Shown here piece by piece: positions 1 through 8,489 of a stretch of DNA of 64,000 nucleotides. Position 1 is the first letter of the stretch; the number at the start of each line of letters is the position of its first letter. Both the position numbers and the translations under genes were made by a program. This DNA comes from Aquificota bacterium (GTDB lineage Bacteria; Thermosulfidibacterota; Thermosulfidibacteria; Thermosulfidibacterales; B14-G1): assembly GCA_015486015.1 (NCBI GenBank), contig WFSL01000036.1:46889-110888 (forward strand), written 5' to 3'. Below the pieces are notes generated by a model. That model ran no database searches. It had not been told where the DNA came from and was given only the letters and a program-made list of their open reading frames with translations.

Positions 1-1439
1 CCTTCCTCAAGACCAGAAAGGCCCTCAAGGCCCTCAAGGAAGAGAGCTGCATCATTACTACATCCAATGAACAGTTCAATGCATGGCTGGAGCGTTCCTA
101 CAGCGACATCTCCATGATGCTCACTGAGACACCTCATGGGCTTTACCCTTATGCAGGTATCCCCTGGTACAGCACAATCTTTGGTAGAGATGGAATCATT
201 ACAGCCATTGAGTGCCTCTGGATTAATCCATCCATAGCCAAGGGGGTCCTCACTTACCTCGCTGCCACCCAGGCGCAGGAGGAAGACCCAGAAGTGGATG
301 CACAACCCGGGAAGATCATCCATGAGCTCCGGGAAGGCGAGATGGCGGCCATTGGGGAGATACCCTTTGGAAGATACTATGGGAGCGTTGACGCCACACC
401 TCTATTCGTGATCTTAGCCGGCCTTTACCATGAGAGAACCAATGACACGGCCTTTTTACAAAAGATATGGCCCAACATCAGACTGGCCCTCGAGTGGATA
501 GATAGATATGGGGACGTAGATGATGATGGATTTGTGGAGTACCAGCCATCACCTAATGGCCTCGTGAATAAAGGATGGAAAGACTCCCACGATAGCATCT
601 TTTACGCAGACGGCTCCTTGGCAACACCTCCCATAGCCTTAGTAGAGGTGCAGGGATATGTGTACGAGGCAAAGCTTAAAGGGGCCTACCTTGCAGAGGT
701 AATGGGAGAGAGGGACTTTGCCCATAAGCTCCGTGAGCAAGCAGTAGAGCTACAAAGGAGATTCGCCAAGGCCTTCTGGGATGACGCTCTCCAAACTTAC
801 GTCCTGGCCTTGGACGGGGCGAAGCGCCCTTGCAAAGTGAGGAGTTCCAATGCAGGCCACGCCCTCTTCTCGGGGATAGCACTGCGACACCATGCACACA
901 GGATGGTAGCCACCCTGATGGGGAAAGCCATGTTCTCAGGCTGGGGTGTCAGGACCCTCTCATCATTAGAGATCCCCTATAACCCCGCTTCCTATCATAA
1001 TGGCTCTATATGGCCCCACGACAATGCCATCATAGCGATAGGCCTCAGCAGATATGGCTTCGAGAAGGAGGCACTCAAGATCATGAAAGGCCTGTTTGAA
1101 GCCAGCACCTTCTTTCCATTACACCGGCTGCCCGAACTCTTCTGTGGCCTCACCAGAAGGCCAAATGAGGGCCCTATACAGTATCCAGTGGCCTGCAACC
1201 CCCAATCCTGGGCCTCGGGCGCAGTCTTCCTCCTTCTTCAGGCCTGCTTAGGCCTCTCGCTCAGAGAAAAGAGGCTCTATCTCCACCGACCTGCCCTCCC
1301 CCAATTCCTAAACGAGATACATGTCAAAAACCTAAGGGTAGGAGATTCACCAGTGGATCTGCTGCTCAGACGTTATCATGAAGACGTGGTGGTAAATGTA
1401 CTACGAAAGGAAGATGCAGAGATCCTCATCACAAAATGA
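1..1439 (+). CDS. Amylo-alpha-1,6-glucosidase (glycogen debranching family), 5' truncated by window edge
   Basis: The reading frame is open from base 3 (phe-leu-lys...) so the gene begins outside the window; the first in-window ATG at 114 is internal. About 480 residues of the C-terminal (alpha/alpha)6-barrel half are present. The stretch around residues 28-70 (motifs FNAWLERSYSDI, GIPWYSTIFGRDG and the following helix) is typical of bacterial/archaeal amylo-alpha-1,6-glucosidases of the GDE_C/MGH1-like group, as are the later EGPIQYPVACNPQSWASG and SIWPHDNA motifs, where acidic and aromatic residues line the active site. Likely role: hydrolysis of alpha-1,6 branches in glycogen or a related alpha-glucan, in the cytoplasm. 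The stop is TGA at 1437. No following gene is in the same operon; tmRNA comes next with its own promoter. Other members of the family act on trehalose or mannosyl-glycerate-type sugars, so the exact substrate is uncertain. Confidence 0.88.
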   Translation, partial: FLKTRKALKALKEESCIITTSNEQFNAWLERSYSDISMMLTETPHGLYPYAGIPWYSTIFGRDGIITAIECLWINPSIAKGVLTYLAATQAQEEDPEVDAQPGKIIHELREGEMAAIGEIPFGRYYGSVDATPLFVILAGLYHERTNDTAFLQKIWPNIRLALEWIDRYGDVDDDGFVEYQPSPNGLVNKGWKDSHDSIFYADGSLATPPIALVEVQGYVYEAKLKGAYLAEVMGERDFAHKLREQAVELQRRFAKAFWDDALQTYVLALDGAKRPCKVRSSNAGHALFSGIALRHHAHRMVATLMGKAMFSGWGVRTLSSLEIPYNPASYHNGSIWPHDNAIIAIGLSRYGFEKEALKIMKGLFEASTFFPLHRLPELFCGLTRRPNEGPIQYPVACNPQSWASGAVFLLLQACLGLSLREKRLYLHRPALPQFLNEIHVKNLRVGDSPVDLLLRRYHEDVVVNVLRKEDAEILITK

Positions 1440-1498
1440 CCGTTGTAAAAATGGAATAGCCTGGACTGTAGAAGACCATAAACTCCTGCCTTGAGGCA

Positions 1499-1526
1499 TT
1501 GACAATCCTTTTCTTGGAGGTAAATT
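1499..1526 (+). promoter_or_regulatory. Sigma-70-type promoter of the tmRNA gene
   Basis: TTGACA (1499-1504), 16-base spacer, then TAAATT (1521-1526), ending about 22 bases before the mature 5' end of tmRNA at 1548. The -35 box is a perfect consensus; the -10 box matches 4 of 6. Confidence 0.5.
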
Positions 1527-1547
1527 AAAAAATGTGGTCTTTGAAAT

Positions 1548-1903
1548 GGGGGCGATTTGGGTTCGACGGGGATGATAGGAAGGTGAGGGTAGCACGTCGA
1601 GGTTCGCCACCTCGTTAAACAGGCGAGTTCCACAAATGCCGAACCTTCTTACGCATTGGCCGCTTAATTGACGGCCACGCCCTTACTTGCCTTGCCCGTT
1701 GGGCAGGTAAAGGACGTCATATCAAACGGGCTGGCCTTCACTTTACAAGCCCAGAAAAGTGAAGGCGAGGTTGTTTCTGGGCTGGTAACGGGATACCCTG
1801 CCTGTGGGGGATGCCGTTGCGAGACTTAAAACACAGGCTGAACGTGGAGAGACCTTCACCAACCCATCTCCGGACGCGGGTTCGATTCCCGCCGCCTCCA
1901 CCA
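1548..1903 (+). ncRNA. ssrA: tmRNA (transfer-messenger RNA)
   Basis: Rescues stalled ribosomes by acting first as tRNA-Ala and then as a short mRNA. The 5' GGGGGCG (1548-1554) pairs with CGCCTCC (1893-1899), followed by A and an encoded CCA (1901-1903). The T-arm (GGGTTCGATTCCC, about 1878-1890) and the 5' GATTTGGGTTCGACGGGG-like tmRNA signature are present. A tag reading frame ends at TAA 1665 and encodes ...TNAEPSYALAA; the resume codon is probably ACA at 1632 or a neighbour, and cannot be fixed by eye. The ALAA end is the usual degradation signal read by ClpXP-type proteases. The pseudoknot region follows the tag. Length 356 is usual for one-piece tmRNA. Confidence 0.95.
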
Positions 1904-2124
1904 AAGATAAACCTATACTGCCAGAAAGGTCCTCTGAATCCTCGTAAAGTCTGGAAAGGCAAGAAAGGTAAAACCCCATAAGCTATGGTCTTTCACCTAT
2001 GGCGCTTTGTGCTGTAGGGATATTATCACCATAAACCGAAAGGGCTAAAAGGCATATCTCAAGGCACAACTCATTCCATCTCAGGGTTAAGACACGCACT
2101 TAAAAACTATAAAAACTGGAAACC

Positions 2125-2201
<77 letters not shown>

Positions 2202-2214
2202 GTAAGCGACTTTT

Positions 2215-2243
2215 TATATAAGCCCAAAGGTAAAAGGTGTCAA
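2215..2243 (-). promoter_or_regulatory. Sigma-70-type promoter of the initiator tRNA
   Basis: On the minus strand TTGACA (2243-2238), exactly 17 bases, then TATATA (2220-2215). Transcription would begin near 2208, a few bases before the mature tRNA 5' end at 2201. This is one of the best promoter matches in the window. Confidence 0.65.
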
Positions 2244-2765
2244 TAGCGCAGAATGGCTTAATTTTACTAAAGTTATGACAAAACCCAACATAGAGTGTAC
2301 CGAGAGATTGAAGATTTAGGAACTCTACAAGCATATATAGTTTTAACCGAGCTTTTTGAGGGCCTCTCATCTCGGCGTTACGCTGCTTTCCCTTTCTTGG
2401 ACCGGGCACCCTTGTCTGCCCTGGCACCCTTGCTAAAGATTTTCAGAGCGTTATCACTGACTCTCTCTCCCACCCAAGGACATAAGCCCCCACACGGCCA
2501 AGTTTTTCAGGGCTGTCTCGGTTAAAGAGGTTTTTAGTAATATAACAAAAATAGGTCTTATCAGGTATTGAAATATAAGATACCAAATACGCAATCGTGA
2601 AAGAGAGAGGGGTTTACATTATGCTGTCTAATGGGGTAAGAATAAAGATCAGAAAGAAAGCTTAATTTGAGTCTCAGAAGGGTCCAAACAATCAGGGCCG
2701 CTTTAAGGAATATGAGAGAAGCAAAAAGCTGAAAAAGGAAAAAGCAGAAGAAAGGAGGTGTTAAA
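2244..2765. other. Intergenic region between tRNA-fMet and the pilin gene
   Basis: No gene supported by similarity or codon pattern. The final bases hold a strong ribosome-binding site (AAAGGAGGTG, 2751-2760) for the pilin gene. The pilin promoter was not recognised; a sigma-54-like string near 2426 has wrong spacing. Confidence 0.5.
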
Positions 2766-3344
2766 ATGATCATTGGGCACAGGAAGTTGAGGAGAAGGGA
2801 TAAGGGTTTCACCCTCATCGAGCTCATGATCGTGGTAGCCATTATCGCTATTTTGGCGGCCATAGCTATTCCCCAGTACAGGAAATTCCAGCTCAATTCC
2901 AAGACCTCAGAGGCAAAGACCAATATAGGAGCTATAAGAACATGCGAGGAGGCATACGCAGCTGAACATAACGTATATTATCTGGTAGGCCCAGCACCCG
3001 AGTCTAACATTACCTCTACTACCCGGGACTTCGATATTACAAATGAGGATAACTGCGCTCACTTTGCAGATCTTGGCTTTAAGCCAGCCGGTAAGGTCTA
3101 CTATAATTATGGGGTCAAAAACTGGAAGGATGGCACCAACTTCAATACTTCTGTAGACGTTAATAAGGCATGCCCTAATGGTATAGGAGCCATTACCGAT
3201 GGTGCAATGAAAAATGGCGTCCGAGATGTCACTGCCGATATAGCTATACTCGCTCAGGGCGATCTGGATAATGATGGAAAAGATTCTTACTACGGGGCTA
3301 CGGATGAGAAGGGTGAGATAGTCCACGGTGGCGACGACTTTTAG
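2766..3344 (+). CDS. Type IV pilin (PilA-like major pilin candidate)
   Basis: 192-residue prepilin. The short basic leader (residues 1-14, ending RRRDKG) is followed by the class III signal FTLIELMIVVAIIAILAAIA: prepilin peptidase would cleave after Gly14 and methylate Phe15, and the conserved Glu sits at mature position 5. The hydrophobic helix spans mature residues 1-25. The globular part contains three cysteines (near residues 60, 98 and 137), which could form a disulfide, and an Asp-rich loop near the C-terminus (GDLDNDGKDS) that may bind calcium, as seen in several pilins. Start is fixed by AAAGGAGGTG six bases upstream of ATG 2766. No pilus assembly genes lie in the window; the pilin stands next to a membrane/TPR gene. 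It could instead be a minor pilin or type II secretion pseudopilin, but length and strong ribosome-binding site favour a pilin subunit. Confidence 0.9.
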   Translation: MIIGHRKLRRRDKGFTLIELMIVVAIIAILAAIAIPQYRKFQLNSKTSEAKTNIGAIRTCEEAYAAEHNVYYLVGPAPESNITSTTRDFDITNEDNCAHFADLGFKPAGKVYYNYGVKNWKDGTNFNTSVDVNKACPNGIGAITDGAMKNGVRDVTADIAILAQGDLDNDGKDSYYGATDEKGEIVHGGDDF

Positions 3345-3741
3345 GCCAGATCCGTGGGGGTCAGGTCTTGAATTTGGTAATTTGGGGGCCGGTCCTTTTC
3401 GCCGAAATGTCTTTGCAGGGAAAATGCCGGGACTTCAGAACTATGTTACTGGATCAATTGTGCCACGCTTAATTGCCTTAGCCCTGGCGAGACTGGATAA
3501 GCTTCTGACCGGTGTCTCTTTTTGGTAATGCTACTCTCACCTCTGATCCCCATTTATGCGAAACCGCACTTGTTCCTGGCCGAGCGCTACCTCTATCCAC
3601 TTTCCATTGCAATCTATTTTGTGGTTCCTTGCACTTTATTCTCTCTCGTAGAAAGGCAGAAGGCCGAAGGGGCATAACCAAGACACCACGAAGTTTTGGC
3701 ATGGGGGCACCAGAGAGAAAGGAGGCCAAAGAAGCCGGGGC
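3345..3741. other. Intergenic region after the pilin gene
   Basis: 397 bases with no recognisable gene. It begins with a REP-like string (3356-3374). AAAGGAGG at 3718-3725 could serve the next gene at 3742, although about 16 bases separate it from the ATG, which is longer than usual. Confidence 0.4.
3356..3374. repeat. REP-like short motif (GGGGTCAGGTCTTGAATTT)
   Basis: The string shares GTCAGGTCT plus a following A-rich tail with 61444-61455, where it lies at the break of a truncated gene. Strings of this kind are often left at the edges of IS200/REP-associated elements; that link is inferred from memory of such sequences. No transposase gene is nearby. Confidence 0.3.
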
Positions 3742-5925
3742 ATGGTTGGGAAAAATCCACAAAAGTATGTAGCCTTTGCCCTAATCCTCTTAACAAGCTG
3801 TTTGTATGCTTATTTTGGCTTAAAAAAGATCAGCAGCTTCGACGTCTGGTGGCACTTGGCCAGCGGACGATGGATGTTTCAGCACCATACCATTATTACC
3901 CATGATCCCTTTTCTTTTACCCATTATGGTGACAGGTGGTACAACACCGCCTGGTTATTTCAATGGTTCATCTATCTGATTTACAAGCATTTTCACTTTG
4001 CCGGGCTTGTAGTCTTCAAGGCGGTGGCAGTTTCCCTTCTCTTCTCTGTCTTCTGGTGGATAGCCAGGATCAAGGGTGTCAACCGGTGGATATTCATTAT
4101 CCTGAGCCTGGTAATGCTCCTCGTCGTTAAGGGGAGATTCTACGTGCGTCCCCATATTCTCTCATATGTATACATAGCTCTGGCCATTTTCCTGCTCGAG
4201 CTCTATCGCCAAAAAGGCTTAGTCCTCTGGCTGGTTCCTCTCGTACTCTTAGAACTTCTCTGGGTAAACACCCACGGTAGCTTTATCCTGTCGCCTATTA
4301 TTATAGGGGCTTACGCGGTTCCTTCCCTTCTCAGAAGAGAATGGAAGACCTTTAAGCAGCTCATCACCTTCATGACCCTGGTTGTCTTCGCCTCTTTTAT
4401 CAATCCTTTCGGGCCAGCCGTTTACAAGGTGCCTTTCAGACATCAGGCTATGAAGGAGATCGCTTACCTGATTGATGAGTGGATGAGAATCTCTCCCGCT
4501 TCCTTGATCAACTTTGGGATCAATCCCATCTTGAAGATGGGTTTTTTTCTCTTCCTTTTAGGTGCCCTCCTTAGCTTTCGATGGGAAGCCCCTATTCTAT
4601 TACTCTCCGGTGTCTACCTCATGTTCTCCCATGTACGGTTTATCCCCCTTTTCTTCCTATTTTCCTATCCGTTCGCCTTCGAAGGATTAGGAAAAATTTG
4701 GAAGAAAAATGCTATTAAATGTATTATCATATCTTTATTGCCTCTGACAGTAGTATGCCTTTACAGCTCTGCTAAGAGGCTTAACGTGGGTTTTAGCTAT
4801 GAGAGAAACCGGTATCCCAATGCTTTGTGCACCTTTGCCAAACGCACAGGCATAAAAGGTAATATGTTGAACCTCTATGGATATGGAGGATTCGTCATCT
4901 GGAAGAACTGGCCTGATATTGAGGTCTTCATTGACGGTAGGACTCCCACATTGCATACTGAAAGAGATTATTTCCTCTACAACAGGGCTTTAAAGAATCT
5001 GAAAACTTTTTGGAGGCTGGTGTGGCAATACAAGATCGATTCTGTGCTCATCAAGAAGGGCCATTCCCTTGCTAAGTATCTCATGAGAGATCCAAATTGG
5101 GTGCTCGTATGTTTTGATAGAGAGAACGTACTTTATGTAAGGAAGGAAGCCTTTAAGCCCATCGCCAAGTCCTATGGGATTACCGATATACCTCTTGACT
5201 TTGATGTGAGGAAATTAGAGCTGGACAAGCTGAAAAAAATTGCGTCCAGAATTCAATTCTACAATAGAATTTATCCATACTCTTCTTATTACAAATCCTT
5301 ATTAGGCATTGCATACTCGAGGTTGGGAAACAAGGCATTGGCCCTTAGAGCATTTCAGAATGCTCTGTCTGTTGCCAAAAATAACCCCGACATATCCTAT
5401 GACATAGGACTGATGTATTTAGAGTTAAATAAGCCTCAAAATGCTGTAGAATATCTGCAAAAAGCTCTCAAACTCAATAAAAATAGGGGAATTTATTGGT
5501 ACAAGCTGGGCGATGCATATTACAGATTAGAAGACTTTGAGGAGGCATTTAGATGTTATAACAAATACAAAAGACTCGCTCTGGGCGGCGCGGATTCTGA
5601 GCTCTTCTATAAGATAGGATTGACAGCTTATAAGCTAAAGAGATTTAAGACCGCCATATATTACTTCAGATTGGCAATTTTCTCTTCTGAAAATCTGGCC
5701 AATACTTACTATAACTTAGGGAATGCCTATTTCATGATTAGCAACTATAAAATGGCTGAATGGGCCTATCTACATAGCCTGAAGTTGAAGAAAGACAATC
5801 CGAACGCTTTGTATAATCTGGCTAAGACTTATGAAATCATGGGGAACAAGGAAAAAGCAAATTTCTACTTAAAAAGAGCAAAATCTATTAAGAAAAGGGG
5901 CTCTTACTCCCATCTCGAACCTTAA
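3742..5925 (+). CDS. Polytopic membrane protein with C-terminal TPR domain (GT-C-like; possible pilin glycosyltransferase)
   Basis: 727 residues. The N-terminal ~350 residues hold about ten predicted membrane helices. The first long loop carries the pattern DVWWHLASGRW...HDPFSFTHYGDRWYN, typical of a widespread bacterial membrane family with GT-C-like topology, in which acidic residues of the first outer loop are catalytic. A soluble linker (residues ~360-500) follows, then about six tetratricopeptide repeats (residues ~510-715, e.g. AYSRLGNKALALRAF, ANTYYNLGNAYFMI). Membrane GT-C plus TPR resembles the architecture of eukaryotic TMTC O-mannosyltransferases. Its position directly after a pilin gene recalls the pilA-tfpO/tfpW arrangement, so pilin O-glycosylation is a reasonable guess but not shown. 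The ATG start lies 16 bases after an AAAGGAGG, so the start is not certain. Confidence 0.6.
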   Translation: MVGKNPQKYVAFALILLTSCLYAYFGLKKISSFDVWWHLASGRWMFQHHTIITHDPFSFTHYGDRWYNTAWLFQWFIYLIYKHFHFAGLVVFKAVAVSLLFSVFWWIARIKGVNRWIFIILSLVMLLVVKGRFYVRPHILSYVYIALAIFLLELYRQKGLVLWLVPLVLLELLWVNTHGSFILSPIIIGAYAVPSLLRREWKTFKQLITFMTLVVFASFINPFGPAVYKVPFRHQAMKEIAYLIDEWMRISPASLINFGINPILKMGFFLFLLGALLSFRWEAPILLLSGVYLMFSHVRFIPLFFLFSYPFAFEGLGKIWKKNAIKCIIISLLPLTVVCLYSSAKRLNVGFSYERNRYPNALCTFAKRTGIKGNMLNLYGYGGFVIWKNWPDIEVFIDGRTPTLHTERDYFLYNRALKNLKTFWRLVWQYKIDSVLIKKGHSLAKYLMRDPNWVLVCFDRENVLYVRKEAFKPIAKSYGITDIPLDFDVRKLELDKLKKIASRIQFYNRIYPYSSYYKSLLGIAYSRLGNKALALRAFQNALSVAKNNPDISYDIGLMYLELNKPQNAVEYLQKALKLNKNRGIYWYKLGDAYYRLEDFEEAFRCYNKYKRLALGGADSELFYKIGLTAYKLKRFKTAIYYFRLAIFSSENLANTYYNLGNAYFMISNYKMAEWAYLHSLKLKKDNPNALYNLAKTYEIMGNKEKANFYLKRAKSIKKRGSYSHLEP

Positions 5926-6153
5926 TGAGCTAATCCGGTTTATTGGCCAGTCTACTAAGATCTGCCACGATCTGATGGAAGGTTCCCAACGGACCATTAA
6001 TCTTCTAAAAGCCCCTCAAAGACGTAAACCCTAAAACCTCCACTTAACAAACATACCCGAAAATGCTATCAAAAAGTATGAGACACACTTCAGACCACAT
6101 AGTCAGAACAGAGTTATAATATGGCAACGCATATAGGAAAAGGCCTTCAATAG

Positions 6154-6942
6154 ATGAATAGCAACCTCTTCAAAAAGTTGGAAAACTTGTACATCCGCTA
6201 CAACACAAGGCAGTATGTGCATCCCGATCCTTTGGAGTTTCTGTACGACTACGATGTCCCCACAGACAGAGAGGTAGTAGGCCTTATAGCCTCATCCCTG
6301 GCCTACGGGAAGGTGAGTCAAATCCTAAAGGCTGTTTCATGGGTGCTGGACAGGATGGCAAATCCGGCCGATTTTCTAAAAGGGGTATCCCATAAAGATT
6401 TGAAGGTCATCTTCTCAGGATTCAGACACAGATTCACTACCGATAGGGAGTTGGTCTTGCTCCTCAAGGGTATAAAGGGGGTGATAGAGAGGTATGGTTC
6501 ACTATATCACGCTTTTGTTGCTGGCTTCAGAAAAGATTATGGCTCCCTCGTCCCTGCCGTCACCCACTTTGTGGAGGCCATCACCCTGGAAGCAGGGGAA
6601 CCTCCAAGCACCCTTCTCCCTCTTCCCGAGAGAGGAAGTGCATGCAAAAGGCTCCACCTGTTTTTGAGGTGGATGGTGAGGAAGGATGAGGTAGATCCTG
6701 GTGGGTGGGAAGGCATCCCTCGCAGCGAGCTGATCGTTCCCTTAGATACTCATATGCACAAAATAAGCTTATTCCTGGGTTTTACAAAGAGGAGACAGCC
6801 AGATTTGAAGACGGCCTTGGAGGTAACGAAGGCCTTCAAAAGGCTGGTTCCCTATGATCCGGCGCGTTACGATTTTGTCCTGACAAGATGGGGAATTCGC
6901 GACGACTTTCCTATGGAACACCTCCTGAGGCTGATACGCTGA
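6154..6942 (+). CDS. TIGR02757 family (DUF2400) protein
   Basis: 262 residues, matching the TIGR02757/DUF2400 family along its whole length: YIRYNTRQYVHPDPLEFLYDYD near the N-terminus, then GLIASSLAYGKVSQI, and near the C-terminus IVPLDTHMHKI and FVLTRWGI. The family is widespread in anaerobic bacteria and has no established function; its helical core and LDTH motif recall helix-hairpin-helix DNA glycosylase folds, which is only a hint. Standing alone, with 228 bases to the previous gene and 528 to the next, it is probably monocistronic. Confidence 0.85.
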   Translation: MNSNLFKKLENLYIRYNTRQYVHPDPLEFLYDYDVPTDREVVGLIASSLAYGKVSQILKAVSWVLDRMANPADFLKGVSHKDLKVIFSGFRHRFTTDRELVLLLKGIKGVIERYGSLYHAFVAGFRKDYGSLVPAVTHFVEAITLEAGEPPSTLLPLPERGSACKRLHLFLRWMVRKDEVDPGGWEGIPRSELIVPLDTHMHKISLFLGFTKRRQPDLKTALEVTKAFKRLVPYDPARYDFVLTRWGIRDDFPMEHLLRLIR

Positions 6943-7470
6943 CCCTCCACACTTTTTCAATTAAAAACGCTTTTCCGCCCAAACTCCTCAGCGACTTCAA
7001 CACATCCTTGAAGACCAATTTGGCAAACTCCCTGATTGCAACACGCTTACCCCAGTTCTTTACAGACATGCTCAACCCATTTAAAAAGTAATTTCCCCAA
7101 AACAAGCTTTAGCAAGTCACCAAAAGATCGCCATAGAGGGTTTAAATCTTCCTTTATAATCACTATGTGTTCGGCATTTAGAACAAATTGTTCTATTTTT
7201 TAGGACATCTTTCAAAAATGATCATCGATAAAGGGGAGAAAACATCCACATATATATTCTAATCTATACAATATTCTGAAATCAAGCAAATGGTCATTAA
7301 GCGATATAACCCTTTCCCGATTTTATAAGTTACTAAAATTAAATAAATTAAATAGATGGCAAGAAAATGAACTTTATTAGGGGGAAAGCCAAAAGGGATA
7401 GTATGGGGATATGTGACGAAGAGCACAAGGAACGGGAGATGAAGTTTAAAACGAGTAGGAGGATGAAAAT
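6943..7470. other. AT-rich intergenic region upstream of the catabolic block
   Basis: 528 bases, clearly AT-rich (poly-A/T runs around 7190-7210 and 7315-7370), with no recognisable gene. It contains the palindrome at 7180-7194 and ends with AGGAGG at 7457-7462 for the next gene. It probably carries the promoter of the downstream block, but no consensus boxes are convincing. Confidence 0.5.
7180..7194. promoter_or_regulatory. Perfect inverted repeat AGAACAAATTGTTCT, candidate operator
   Basis: Seven-base arms AGAACAA/TTGTTCT around one A. It lies about 280 bases upstream of the first Fe-S gene. GAAC-N5-GTTC spacing resembles a dimeric repressor site. No regulator gene is adjacent, so the assignment rests on symmetry alone. 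Confidence 0.3.
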
Positions 7471-8487
7471 ATGGGTGAGCTCAGATTTAATGAAAATTTA
7501 TGCCTAAACTGCACCACATTCGACTGTCTCAAAAAGTGTAAATTTGTTAAACTGAATGGAGCTAAAGGAAATTTGGAAATGCTCAAAATAGCTCGAGGAG
7601 AAGATTCCACAGTGCTAAGAACTTGCATTACATGTTATGCCTGTGAGGAGTATTGTGAAAAAGGAAATCACCCATTCTACTTGATATCAGAAAAGAGAGA
7701 AGAAAAGGGAATAGATATAGTGCCCAGGCCTATACTAAAGCAGTGGATTAATCTTGGAGAACCAGTTGGAAGATACAAGGTAGGAGAACTTAGAGAAAAA
7801 ACTTTATCTTTTGGATTTGTACCAGAGTTCCTACAATGGGTTAAAGGTAAACTATTCGAAGATGTTATGCCATCCTATGTTTTTGGACAAGAATTCTTCT
7901 GCAATGTAGCTTATCTGCACTTTGGAAGGACCTCAGTGATAAAGCAGAGATTGCCCATCGTAATGGATAATTTCAGCAAGCTGGGCATAAAAGAGGTAAT
8001 TTGCCTCCATGATGAGTGTTATGGAGCTTTCACTTCTTTAGCGCCAGCTTTCGGTATAGAAGTCCCTTTTAAACCTATTCATTATTATGAGTATATTCTA
8101 AAGAGATTAGAGCAACTAAAGGATAAAATAAGGCCCTTAAATATCAAGGTGGCTTATCAAAGGCCATGTTCATCCAGACTGTCTCCACCTATGCACTACC
8201 TTGCCAGAGAAATCTTCACTTCTATAGGGGTGGAACTTGTTGATAGAGTATACCAGGATGAAAATGCCCTATGTTGTGGTGAAGTAGTGAGGCTTCAGGG
8301 ACTATACGATCTCGCAGAAGAGTTGCAAAGAGAAAACATAGAAGATATTGTAAAAAGCGGAGCAGAGTACTGTGTTTTTAACTGCCCATACTGTTACGCT
8401 GCTCTTGGCCACAAGCTAATCAAGAAAGGGGTCAAGCCTATTCACATTATTGAACTCTGCAGAATGGCCTTAGGAGAGGAGGTGTAA
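7471..8487 (+). CDS. HdrD/GlpC-like iron-sulfur protein
   Basis: 338 residues. Two N-terminal cysteine groups (CLNCTTFDCLKKC and CITCYACEEYCEKG) can hold [4Fe-4S] clusters; the first has unusual C-x2-C-x4-C-x3-C spacing. The C-terminal half has one CCG-type domain with CCGEVVRLQG followed about 36 residues later by CVFNCPYC, the pattern that binds the noncubane cluster in heterodisulfide reductase subunits and GlpC/GlcF. It is expected to pass electrons between the GlcD-like flavoprotein encoded next and a membrane or soluble partner. AGGAGG at 7457 supports ATG 7471; the next gene starts two bases after the stop. Codon use is AT-rich like the next gene, unlike the block after 11 kb. Confidence 0.8.
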   Translation: MGELRFNENLCLNCTTFDCLKKCKFVKLNGAKGNLEMLKIARGEDSTVLRTCITCYACEEYCEKGNHPFYLISEKREEKGIDIVPRPILKQWINLGEPVGRYKVGELREKTLSFGFVPEFLQWVKGKLFEDVMPSYVFGQEFFCNVAYLHFGRTSVIKQRLPIVMDNFSKLGIKEVICLHDECYGAFTSLAPAFGIEVPFKPIHYYEYILKRLEQLKDKIRPLNIKVAYQRPCSSRLSPPMHYLAREIFTSIGVELVDRVYQDENALCCGEVVRLQGLYDLAEELQRENIEDIVKSGAEYCVFNCPYCYAALGHKLIKKGVKPIHIIELCRMALGEEV

Positions 8488-8489
8488 TA

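Noticed and set aside
1738-1979. Minus-strand frames of 74-78 codons over the tmRNA (with an AAGIEPASGDG-like segment)
   Set aside because: They are antisense to tmRNA; this peptide is a well-known false gene call from tRNA-like ends.
2424-2440. Sigma-54-like promoter CTGGCACCCTTGCTAAA upstream of the pilin gene
   Set aside because: Only 7 bases lie between GG and GC; sigma-54 needs 10, and it is 320 bases from the start.
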